64,000 bases of DNA from JAQBDA01 sp963709875 (GTDB taxonomy: Bacteria > Chloroflexota > Anaerolineae > Anaerolineales > UBA4823): assembly GCA_963709875.1 (NCBI GenBank), contig CAVPYB010000003.1:558001-622000 (forward strand). Reading direction: 5' to 3'. This document shows, in pieces, positions 17,238-26,832 of the stretch. The notes beneath the pieces were generated by a model, which was given only the letters and a program-made list of their open reading frames with translations, was not told the DNA's origin and searched no databases. Within the stretch, counting starts at the first letter, position 1. Each line of letters begins with the position of its first letter. A program made the translations under genes and the position numbers.

Positions 17238-18401
17238 TCAATTCTGTTCTTGTCTAAGACGCGTCATTCCTCGCCGGCGCATTAAATCAATGATCTTCGG
17301 CAGTAACTGGGTGTATATTCGATACAATTGGGGTTTAACCGGCATATCCCAGGCCCCCAAATGGCGGATAACGCTACCGCCAAACCCGTCTTTGAACCGG
17401 TATACCCCCCAGAGCGGATCGCTTTCTTCGAAGATGTCCGGTGCTCCCCACATGTCGTAGGAGGTACATCCGTATGCTCTCGCCCGCCGCATTGCCTCCC
17501 ATTGCAGCAGATGGTTGGGCATCTTTTCGCGATGTTCCTGCCGCGACATTCCGTACAGATACCAAGCCTGCCCGGCGAAGCGGAATATGATGACCGCCGC
17601 CACCGGGCTGCCCTCAACTTCCGCGATGATTGGCTCGGCTATTCCGGCAGCCAAGAATGTCCGCCACAGGTCCAGATAGTACCGCTGGTCCCTTATGACA
17701 AATCCATCCCGGACAGAAGTCTCTGCGTACATCATATAGAGCATATCCAGATCATCAGATGTACCTGAACGTACTTTGACCCCTTTCCTTGCTGCCAGAC
17801 GAACGTTATAGCGGGTCTTTTGCTTCATACTCGCAAGCAGTTCATCCTCGGTCGGTCTAAGATCCACAAGCACCGTATTGCGGAACTGTACTTGCTCCGA
17901 AGAGGACACCCAACCTGCCTCCAGGAGATCATCTTTCACGCCAATACCCGTTGGGTCATCACTTGCCCCATCAGAGTCCGGTACGCCGGATCCCAGACGC
18001 AGGTCAGGGTCGATCTTCACCAGGATCGCACCCTTCCGGCGAGCGATGCCGACCAGATCATCCAGTATCCGCTTCCGTACAGGGACATCAGCCCAATCAG
18101 CGATCACCGGTCCTTTCGGGGCATACATAATTTGCACCGGTAGTCTGACCCCGGCAGCGGTTAACGTCCTGCTCAGTACCAGGGCTGCTCCAACGACAGA
18201 TTCTCTCGACTCTGGCAGCGCATGTTCGAGGCCAGCTACATCGCCACGCTCAACCCATATACAGTGAATAGGTTCCCAACCGTAAAGTGACTTAATGTAT
18301 CCCCACTCCCAGGATTGCAGGACATGTGCCCCCGGCAGACCATTTAAAAGGTTATTCCACCCAGCGGAGTTTATGGCTGACGAGCCGATCGTCTTTTCCA
18401 T
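17238..18401 (-). CDS. FemABX peptidoglycan aminoacyltransferase (intact copy)
   Basis: 387 residues with two GNAT-like lobes, as in FemX/FemA enzymes that add amino acids from aminoacyl-tRNA to the peptidoglycan stem peptide on the inner face of the membrane. Family features: N-terminal HVLQSWEWGYIKS, the GPVIADW region, MKQKTRYNVRLAARKGV (typical Fem signature), YLYGMSRQEHREKMPNHLLQW and WGVYRFKDGFGG near the end. There is no coiled-coil arm of the FemA kind, so FemX/single-addition type is more likely. Only 4 bp from a second, broken copy. The donor amino acid is unknown. Confidence 0.9.
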   Translation of the reverse strand: MEKTIGSSAINSAGWNNLLNGLPGAHVLQSWEWGYIKSLYGWEPIHCIWVERGDVAGLEHALPESRESVVGAALVLSRTLTAAGVRLPVQIMYAPKGPVIADWADVPVRKRILDDLVGIARRKGAILVKIDPDLRLGSGVPDSDGASDDPTGIGVKDDLLEAGWVSSSEQVQFRNTVLVDLRPTEDELLASMKQKTRYNVRLAARKGVKVRSGTSDDLDMLYMMYAETSVRDGFVIRDQRYYLDLWRTFLAAGIAEPIIAEVEGSPVAAVIIFRFAGQAWYLYGMSRQEHREKMPNHLLQWEAMRRARAYGCTSYDMWGAPDIFEESDPLWGVYRFKDGFGGSVIRHLGAWDMPVKPQLYRIYTQLLPKIIDLMRRRGMTRLRQEQN

Positions 18402-18405
18402 TTCG

Positions 18406-19410
18406 CTACGAATCCACCTGCCTCCGCTTCACCCACCAGCGGTACAGCAGGTATAGCAGAGGGTTATAGACACGCTGCCAGGGACCCAGGGAGCGTCGCA
18501 GGCTCCCTCCAAAACCACGCTTGAAGCGATATACTCCCCAGAGGCCATCGCTGCGCTGGAGAAAATCGTTTTCCAGTTCAGCCTCGTCAGCATCCGGCAC
18601 GCCCCATAGATCGTACTCCAGACAGCCACGCTGGCGTGCCCAACGCATGGCTTCCCACTGCAGCAGATAAGTTGGCATATGCTCCCGGTGCCGGTCGCTC
18701 GAGGCGCCATAGAAATACCATGCTCGCTCGCCAAACGCAAATACCATCAATGCTGCAACCGGTGCGCCATCAAAATCAGCAGTTAAGATCAGAACAGCGG
18801 CCATCTGGAGCAAAAAGTGCGTAGGCACGCTGGAAATATTCCAGGCTGTGAACCCCAAACTCATTGCGCTCGCCAGTCTCGAGCATCAAGCGGTGAAATT
18901 GTGCCAGATCGGTGCTCTGGCTCACAGTGACGCCATGCTTTTGCGCCAGGCGAATATTGTAGCGGGTCTTCTGCTTCATCCGGGCCAGGATGTCTGCTTC
19001 GGAGCCAGCCAGATCGACAACGAGCGTCCGCGGCAGGTTGTATGCTTTGCAATGCGACATCAAAACCAGCTGGTATCGAAGCCCCAACATCCGGAGCCTC
19101 TGCAGTCCAGAGATCGGGTTCCAGGATCAGAAGGATGGCTCTATGCTTGCGACAGACACGATCGATTTCTTGAAATAAACCATCCCAGACAGCTCTGGTC
19201 GCCCATGGGACCTTTTGCAATATATGCCATTGAAAGACCAAGCGGCAGCCTGCGGAACAGCACCTGCGCGCCGCACTCTTCCCGGATGACCCTGACAGCC
19301 TGCCATCCAAAATCCGACTTCAATTCTCCCCAGGCCGAGGTTTGCAGTAGGTGTGCAGAAGGATACCGGTTGACGAACTGGTTCCACGCTGCAGGAGTTA
19401 CTTCAGGCAT
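18406..19410 (-). pseudogene. Second FemABX aminoacyltransferase, frameshifted
   Basis: A full-length FemABX reading (about 335 residues) is recovered only by changing frame three times, near 19190, 19035 and 18795. Pieces in order: HLLQTSAWGELKSDFGWQ, VWDGLFQEIDRVCRKH, PRTLVVDLAGSEADILARMKQKTRYNIRL (quoted as PRTLVVDLAG and MKQKTRYNIRL), and AWYFYGASSDRHREHMPTYLLQW with WGVYRFKRGFGG. Every piece aligns with the neighbouring intact copy. Either it is a decaying duplicate or the region contains base-calling errors; breaks of the same kind in leuS and ridA nearby favour the latter. 4 bp gaps on both sides put it in one operon with capD and the other Fem gene. Confidence 0.8.
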
Positions 19411-19413
19411 ATA

Positions 19414-21349
19414 TCAAACGATGGAGGTCAGGTCTGGTGGCGGTGTGCTGCGAACGACAGCTCCCGGCACGAACTCGTCGAAGATGCGCACGATTGAAGC
19501 CGTATCCCCCTCCCGGGCCAGATGGATCAGATCGTTCACGGTCCTGCGCAGCTCCTGGCCGCCGATAAAATCTTCGTCTTCCAGGAGCAGGATATCGGGA
19601 TGCTGGGTCGGTTTGTAGATGGCATGCTTATCCCATAATTCCTCACTCAATTTTTCCCCAGGGCGGATTCCTGTGAACACGATTTCGATATCTTTTCCCG
19701 GCTCCAGACCCGATAAACGGATCAAGTCTTCCGCCAGGGTAAGGATGCGAACCTGCTCACCCATGTTCAGCACGAATACTTCACCACCTTTTCCCATAGC
19801 TGATGCCTGCAGCACCAGATGGACTGCCTCCGGAATGGTCATGAAATAGCGCTCCATATCCGGGTGAGTGATTGTCACCGGACCCCCCAGAGCGATCTGA
19901 TTCTCAAACAGGGGGATCACACTCCCCCGGCTGCCCAGGACATTGCCAAAGCGCACGACTGAAAATGCCAGACCGGTCCGGTTGGCAGCATCCAGCACCT
20001 GCAGCTCCGCCAGACGCTTGGTGGCCCCGTACACGCTGGAGGGTCGGATCGCCTTGTCGGTGGAAATCAGCACCAATCGCTCGACACCCTGGTTGATGGA
20101 TACTTCGGTTACGATTGCGCGTCCCGAGGACGTTGTTGGTGACGGCTTCTTCGATATTGACTTCCATCAGGGGCACATGCTTGTGCGCGGCGGTATGGAA
20201 CACGACCTGCGGGCGATGATTTTCAAAGATCACCCCCATGCGGTCGATATCGCGGACATCGGCAATCACCGGGTGAAAGGGCAGCGTAGGGTAATTCTCC
20301 TCGATTTCCAGGAGCGATTCAAAGATGCTGTTCTCCCCATGCCCAAGCAAGCACCAGCTCGGCAGGGCGCCAACGTGCGACCTGGCGGCACAGCTCCCGC
20401 CCTATCGGAACCACCCGCACCGGTCACAAGCACCCGTCGTCCACTGAGCTGGGTGCCGATCATGCGATAGTCCATCATTACGGATTCACGCCTCAAGCAG
20501 GTCGGAGATCTCCACATCTCGCAGACGATTGACATTTACCTTACCACCGATCAACTCGTAGATACCGGGCATAGTCCGAAGGGCACGCTTTTCCCACGGC
20601 AGATATCAGCCACTTTTCGAACCACATGACCTGGCGCGCTGGGAAGGGCGATGACCACCTCATCGATCCGGCGCAGCGTGATCGTCCGTGGACAGGTCAT
20701 CCAGCGTCCCTACTGACGGGAATGCCGTGGATTTGCAGCTTGTTTTTTGCAGGGTCGTCATCCAGGAAGCAAACCGGAATGATGTTCAACTGCGGGTTCT
20801 TCTGCATTTCCCGCACAACCAACGCCCCGGCATCTCCAGCCCCGACGATCAGCGTGCGCCGCATCCTGCCGTTTCGCTCGGCTGTCGAAGGTCGTGTGTC
20901 TGCAAGCAGACGCAGAGGAAAATCGGAAGCTTCCCACCAGAACCAGCGACAGCAGCCAATCGATCGGGAGCACTCCCCGTGGAAAGTTTGGCAGCACCTG
21001 CATCGCACGCAAGATAACTACAACCACTGAGACGCCGACTGATGCTGTCGTCACTGCTGCAATGATTAAGCGCAGTTCTTGAGTGCTGGCGTAAGCCCAC
21101 AGCCTGCGATACAGACCGAAGATATAGTAGATCCCCGGTTTCATGATTAGCGCAATTGCCACAAACCAGTACGCCTGGGGCAGATACCAGATGAACAGTG
21201 GGCCAATATCCAGCCGCAGTGCAAAGCTGCCAATCGCCGCGACCCCGATCAAGAATCAGATCCCCACGAACAGCATCCAGTTCTTCGGCGCAGGTATTCG
21301 CCTGGTTCTGATAAACTGGCGCACATCTATCGATGTCGGGTAGTTTCAT
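19414..21349 (-). pseudogene. CapD/FlaA1-type nucleotide-sugar 4,6-dehydratase, frameshifted
   Basis: Membrane-bound polysaccharide biosynthesis protein of about 640 residues once frames are joined. The N-terminal part has several membrane helices (GPLFIWYLPQAYWFVAIA, LIIAAVTTASVGVSVVVVI), then a first Rossmann domain (TLIVGAGDAGALVVRE) and a second SDR domain with VLVTGAGGS, FHTAAHKHVPLME, STDKAIRPSSVYGATK (the Ser-Tyr-Lys catalytic set) and RPGEKLSEELW. At least five frame changes are needed (near 21330, 21265, 20930, 20700, 20420 and 20090). The family makes 4-keto-6-deoxy UDP sugars for capsule or glycoprotein. The C-terminal 220 residues (20076-19414) are uninterrupted. Confidence 0.82.
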
Positions 21350-21366
21350 CGAATTGCTATCTGCCT

Positions 21367-22798
21367 CTAAATCCGAAAACTGTCGCCGGAGTGCGTAAGC
21401 AAGATCATTATGTCCATCAGCAGGTTGCGGTGTTTGATATAGTACAGGTCATATTCCAACTTTACGACTGTTTCCTCGATTGTTGATGCATAACCTAAAT
21501 TTATCTGCGCCCAACCAGTGATACCCGGCTTGACCAGTAAGCGTGCCCGGTAAAACGGCACCTGCTTCTGGAACAACTCGACAAGTTCCGGTCTTTCTGC
21601 CCTCGGCCCTACCAGGCTCATCTCGCCACGCAGTACATTCATGAACTGGGGCAGCTCGTCTAGATGCGTCTTGCGAAGGAATCGACCGGTCCGTGTGGCT
21701 CGTTCATCGTCCTCTCTGCGCCCATTTAGGTGTACCATCTGCTTCGGCGTCTCTGCGCATCGTGCGGAACTTCATGATCCTGTAGGGCTGTCCGCCCCGA
21801 CCGGAGCGAGTCTGGGTGTAAAGAACAGGCGTGCCATCGTCGATGAAGATAGCGAGTGCCAGGAAGGGAAAAAACAAGGATCGTGATCAGCGTCCCGAAC
21901 AGACCACCCAGTATATCTATAAATCTTTTTACCAGTTCGTAAAACCCGCTGACCGCGCGCCTCGTCGACAAACGAGCGTAATATCCAGTCGGCCTCCAGC
22001 ACCCGGATCGGCACTCTGCGAGACCAGTTCTTCATATGCACGCGGCATGCGGATGATCTCGACGCCAAGCTGCTGTGCATCCAGGAGCGCCTGGAACATC
22101 TGCCCTTTCATTTCGCCGGTAATTGCAACCATGATATCGGATACATTCTGCTGGTCGACGATCTCCAGCAGCTGTTCGCTGGAACCGATGACAGGCTGTC
22201 CTTCCATCTCGCTGCCGAGCTTGTCAGGGTCATCATCGACAATACCTACCACGAAAAAAGGTGGCGGCCACAGATCGTTAGAAACCTGCAGGAGTGTCAG
22301 CCCGGCATTGCCCGCTCCCACAACCAGCACCCTACGCATGAACTGCTGGGCTGTAAATATGCGAATGTACAACCAGCGCCATACAAGCGTGAGCATCGAT
22401 GCCAGGATCAAGAAGCTGGCGACCCCTCGACGCGGCAGGAGAGAGCGAGGCGGGTCAACGTAATAAAAATAAAGCACCAGGTACAATCCAAAACCGATGA
22501 GCGCGGCGGTCGCCACACCTCGGATAGTGGATGGCCAGTTGCCAGCTCGATGTACGTCGTACAGCTCTATCAGCAGAACGATCCAAACAAAGGGCAACAG
22601 GTAAAACCAGATCGGGACACGCTCGATAAGAAATGTTGGTCGAAGTCAATGAACCGCACCGAAGTGCCCCAGTAGATCAGGAAATCACCAGGGAAATCAG
22701 CGCCATCAAGAAAGTCTCCCAGCAGGAGCAGGTAGCGGCGTTCTCCCGGTCGTGGTTTCCAGGGATTGGATTTACGCAGTTGTCTTGAGACGGGTCAT
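21367..22798 (-). pseudogene. Undecaprenyl-phosphate sugar phosphotransferase (WcaJ/EpsL type), frameshifted
   Basis: Initiates polysaccharide assembly by moving a sugar-1-phosphate from a UDP sugar to undecaprenyl phosphate. The joined product is about 475 residues: N-terminal membrane helices (GERRYLLLLGDF, WFYLLPFVWIVLLIELYD), a Rossmann domain (VLVVGAGNAGLTLLQ) and the C-terminal catalytic domain with YELVKRFIDILGG, IMKFRTM, HLDELPQFMNVLRGEMSLVGPR (quoted as HLDELPQFMNVL and RGEMSLVGPR) and KPGITGWAQ. At least six frame changes are needed, at about 22770, 22705, 22650, 22010, 21960 and 21745. Its ATG overlaps the glycosyltransferase stop (ATGA). Confidence 0.8.
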
Positions 22799-23788
22799 CG
22801 ATGTATTATGCTCCACAGCAGTGCGCAGCCCCAGGAAACTTGCATCGTCGCAGACTGCCAGTGGGAAGCCAATTATCAACGACAAATCAGCTTTTTTCAA
22901 GGCTAAGGTCACGACCAACTGTCAGGAAATACCAGCAGATAGACCCCAATCTCGAAGAGTAATATCCATCTGAACACCGGGATGAATAATGCTAAGATGC
23001 TGAAAAGAAGCAGACTGGCTGCAAGTAATGGGGGGAGGAGCTGTCTCCACCTTATCGTATCTGGGTTGCGCCTGAGCATTTTCCCTTTCCAGTATCCATA
23101 GCGGAAATACTGGCTTGCCAGGGCGAGGATATTTCCACGGCATAATAGATGGAGCGTATACCGGGATCGAACCAGATGATTCCCCCTGAATTTCGGATAC
23201 GTGTATTGAACTCGTAGTCTTCGTTGGTCAGGAGGGTCTCGTCGTATAGACCCATCTGCACGGCATAGCTGCGCCTGTACGACCCGAAAGGGACGGTATC
23301 TACCACTTTCGCTTCACCGCCAACCCGGTATTGGGCATCTCCTACCCCAAGTGGGTGGGCTGCCGCAACTGCGATGGACCCCGCCATCCACCCCGTCCCA
23401 CCAGGTTGTATTTCCCATACTCCGCCGACATTATCACCCTTGCCAGATCTCAAGGCACTAATACAGCGTTCCACGTAATCCGGATAAGGCTTCGCATGTG
23501 CATCCATGCGGATGATAAACTCACCTTTTGCAGCACTGTATCGCAATATTCAATGCAGACGGGATGTTCCGCTGTGGATTGTCGAGGATCCGAATGGACA
23601 GATCGGGGTATTCATCCTTGTATGCCTGGATGACCTCACGCGTTCCGTCTGATGACATGACCATCAGATATGAGCACCTCGATCTCTTGGCGGGGATAGG
23701 TCTGGACGTAGATCGCTTCCAGGAGCAGACGAATGGTCGCCTGCTCATTGTAACATGGGACGATTATGGATGCCGTCGGTGAGTTCAC
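22795..23788 (-). pseudogene. Family 2 glycosyltransferase (ExoA-like), frameshifted
   Basis: Cytoplasmic-facing inverting glycosyltransferase anchored by C-terminal helices, about 330 residues. From a GTG at 23788: SIIVPCYNEQATI (nucleotide-sugar binding), then SSDGTREVIQAY, PQRNIPSALNIAI, IIRMDAHAKPYPDYV (metal-binding DAH in place of DxD), NEDYEFNTRIRNSGG, and hydrophobic C-terminal segments (LLPPLLAASLLLFSILALF, WGCALLWSI). Frame changes lie near 23650, 23540, 23115 and 22930. The layout resembles succinoglycan ExoA-type transferases. It is followed by the WcaJ-type gene with a 4-nt overlap, so the two act in one polysaccharide pathway. Confidence 0.78.
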
Positions 23789-23906
23789 CAGGAGTTAAAT
23801 GTCCTAAACGTGTGATGGATTTGGTACAGGAAACACTATCCATCGGCGGATTCTTGTTGACCCTGTGGCTTTCTTTACCACCCCGAGTTGGAACAGGAAT
23901 GTGCGA

Positions 23907-24299
23907 TCATTTATTACTCAGGATCGCTACTGTATCGATTTCTACGGCTCCATTTTTCGGCAGCGCAGCAACCTGAACCGTTGACCTGGCTGGATAGTTA
24001 TCCGAGAAGATATTCGCCGTAGACTGAGTTCATAGCGGAAAATCACCCATATCGCGCAGGAAGACAGTGGTCTTCAGCACCAGTTCAAGGGATGATCCTG
24101 CCGCTTCGAGGACATTCCGGATATTGATCAGTGCCTGCCTGGTTTCGGCTTCGATACCTCCCGGCACCAATTCCATTGTAGCCGGGTCGAGACCCAGCTG
24201 CCCGGCAGTGAACACCAGGTCTCCGTATCGATTTGCAACACTGTACGGTCCGATCGCTTTGGGTGCTTTTCCGGTCACGATGATCTGCTTCGCTGACAT
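23907..24299 (-). CDS. ridA: RidA family imine/enamine deaminase (two frameshifts)
   Basis: Small trimeric enzyme (about 130 residues) that hydrolyses reactive 2-aminoacrylate-type enamines to ketoacids. Motifs: KAPKAIGPYS near the start, FTAGQLGLDP, ETRQALINIRNVLEAAGSSL (quoted as ETRQALINIRNVL), VLKTTVFLRDMGDF, then after frame changes at about 24033 and 23998, AMNSVYGEY and DNYPARSTVQVAALPKNG with the binding arginine. One break looks like a lost T in a T-run, the other an extra C. It follows leuS with 11 bp spacing. Confidence 0.85.
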
Positions 24300-24310
24300 T
24301 GATCACTCCT

Positions 24311-26763
24311 TTATCCGACAATATTGACCAGTTTTCCTGGTACGTAGATGACTTTCTTGGGCTCACGACCACCGAGATGCTTCTGGACCGCGCTGCTACC
24401 CAAGGCCAACTCCTTGGCATCAGCTTCGGAAATGGCAGCGGGCACCTCGATCCTCTCACGCAGCTTACCGTTGACCTGAATAACCAGGGTGATCTGCTCT
24501 TCTGCAGCCGCGGCCTCATCCACTTCCGGCCAGGGCTGAGTGTGAATTGAGTATGGTTTACCGAGTTGACTCCACAGCTCCTCAGCAATATGAGGTGTCA
24601 CCGGTGCCATCATCCGCAGGTAAATATCTACTGCCTCCTCCCCATTCAGAACTGCCGCCCGCACCTTGCTCGTGGGCTCGGTACATTTCGTTTAACAGCT
24701 CCATCAGGCTTGAGATGATGGTGTTGAATTCAAAATTCTCGAAATCGTGCGTCACCCGCCGCAGGGTCTGGTGCACCTTGCGGCGTAATGATCGCAAGAC
24801 TTCGGGTGCCGGTTTGCCCGCTGTAGCTGGCTCGATGAATAAATTCCACACCCGCCGCACCCAACGCACACTGCCCTCGATCCCGCTGCTGTTCCACGGT
24901 CCCCCCATATCCCAGCGCGCGAAGAACATCAGGTACGCCCGCACGGTATCTGCACCATACAGGGCTACCAGGTCATCAGGAGCAATGACATTGCCTCTGC
25001 TCTTGGACATCTTCTCAGAATCTTCACCCAGTACGATACCCTGGTTGCGGAGCTGCAGTCATGGGTTCCGGGCCTTTGACAACACCGATATCTCGCAGCG
25101 CCTTATGAAAGAAGCGGGTATAGATGAGATGCATCGTGGCGTGTTCGATGCCTCCGGTATATGTATCCACCGGCATCCAGTAGTCGTATTCCAGCGGGTC
25201 GACGGGTCCTTCGGAATAATCCGGGCTGAGATACCGCAGATGATACCAGGACGAGCACATAAAGGTATCCATCGTGTCTGTCTCACGCTCGGCCGGCTCT
25301 TCACAGATCGGGCAGGTGGTGTACTTCCAGGTGGGGTGCAGCTTGAGCGGTGACTCGCCGGTCGGCAGCCACTCGACGTCATCCGGCAGCAGCACTGGCA
25401 GCTGATCCTCCGGGACATCCACAGGGCCATGTTTCTGGCAATAGATAATCGGGATAGGGGCGCCCCAATACCGCTGGCGGGAGATCAACCAGTCTCGCAA
25501 GCGATAGTTCACAGTAAAGTGTCCAATCCCGTTCTCTTCCAGGAACTCGACCGTCCTGTCGAATGCCTGATCACCCGGAGCGCCGCTCAATGATCCTGAA
25601 TTGACCATCGGACCGTACGCAGGGATGGCTTCAGTCATGCTCTCGCCATCCAACACAGGCATATCCTCAGGCTGGATCACGACTCGCACCTCAAGCCCGT
25701 ATTTCCTGGCGAACTCGAAGTCACGCTGGTCATGGGCAGGTACTGCCATGATCGCTCCGGTGCCATAAGTCATCAAAACGTAATCAGCGATCCAGATGGG
25801 GATGCGCTCATTATTCACCGGATTGATGGCATAGCCGCCGGTAAATACTCCGGTCTTATCCTTATCCATAGCCTCCCGCTGGATATCTGTTTGCCGCAAC
25901 GCTTGCTGGACATACGCAGCGACCACCTTCTTCTGCTCTTTCGTAGTCACTTTACCGACCAGCGGATGTTCCGGTGCGAGCACCATGAATGTTGCACCCC
26001 ATAATGTATCCGGGCGCGTGGTGAAGATATCCAATGTATCGCCGCTTTCAGTGAAGAAGACCACGGATGCCCCATCAGAGCGTCCAATCCAATTGGTTTG
26101 CAGTGCCTGAACCCGCTCCGGCCAGTCTATATGTGAAAAATCCAGCAGCTCATCGGCGTACTGGGTGGTCCGGAAGAACCACTGCTCCAGGTCTTTCTTG
26201 ATCACCGGAGTGCCGCAGCGTTCACAATGTCTGTCTTCTCCCCATACCTGTTCGCGAGCCAGGGTCGTGTTGCAGTTCGGGCACCAATCCACAGGTGACA
26301 TCTTGCGGTATGCCAGCCCGTTCTTGCGCAATTGTGAGAAGAACCATTCCGACCAGTGGTAGTACTGCGGGTCTGCTGAGATCGCCTCACGCCGCCAGTC
26401 GATCATCGTCCCCATGCTCTTCAACTGCTCGCGCATACGGTCGATATTGGCATACGTCCATTTCTTTGGATGGATACTGCGCTTGATGGCTGCATTTTCA
26501 GCTGGCAGCCCAAACGCGTCGAAACCCATCGGGAATACTACATTAAAGCCTCGCATCCTCATGAAGCGTGCTCGTGCATCCGACGGCGTCATGGCGTACC
26601 AATGACCGATATGCAGATCTCCAGAGGGGTACGGCAGCATCGTCAGGGCATAATGTTTCTGCCTGGAAGGATCGATATCCGAATGATACAGCCCATCGGC
26701 TGCCCATTTTTTCTGCCATTTCGGTTCGATCTCTGCAGGTTTGTAGATTGGTTCTTCCTTCAT
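24311..26763 (-). CDS. leuS: Leucyl-tRNA synthetase, copy 1 (two frameshifts)
   Basis: Class Ia synthetase of about 817 residues. HIGH motif in YPSGDLHIGHWYAM, then FDAFGLPAENAAIK, zinc-type CPNC and CERC pairs near residues 165-185, the CP1 editing domain with TTRPDTLWGATF and GTGAIMAVPAHDQRDF (threonine-rich and aspartate editing elements both kept), RLRDWLISRQRYWG, and KMSKSRGN. Frame changes at about 25055 (one extra A before CTGCAG) and 24665. The C-terminal anticodon and leucine-specific region is intact (HIAEELW, YVPGKLVNIVG). It directly follows a second, divergent leuS. Editing residues suggest a functional, proofreading enzyme. Confidence 0.93.
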
Positions 26764-26832
26764 TCTCTCTCCTGATCGCTGAATTACTGCAAGGAATTAT
26801 ATCCTCAACTGCTTGAGCTATCGAAATCAGCC

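Noticed and set aside
18848..19618. 256-codon plus-strand open frame
   Set aside because: Antisense to the FemABX copy 2 and CapD genes and without recognisable domains; the minus-strand pieces are clearly homologous to known families.
24547..25353. 268-codon plus-strand open frame
   Set aside because: Entirely antisense to leuS copy 1, with Arg/Ser-rich low-complexity composition and no motif; a shadow of the synthetase frame.
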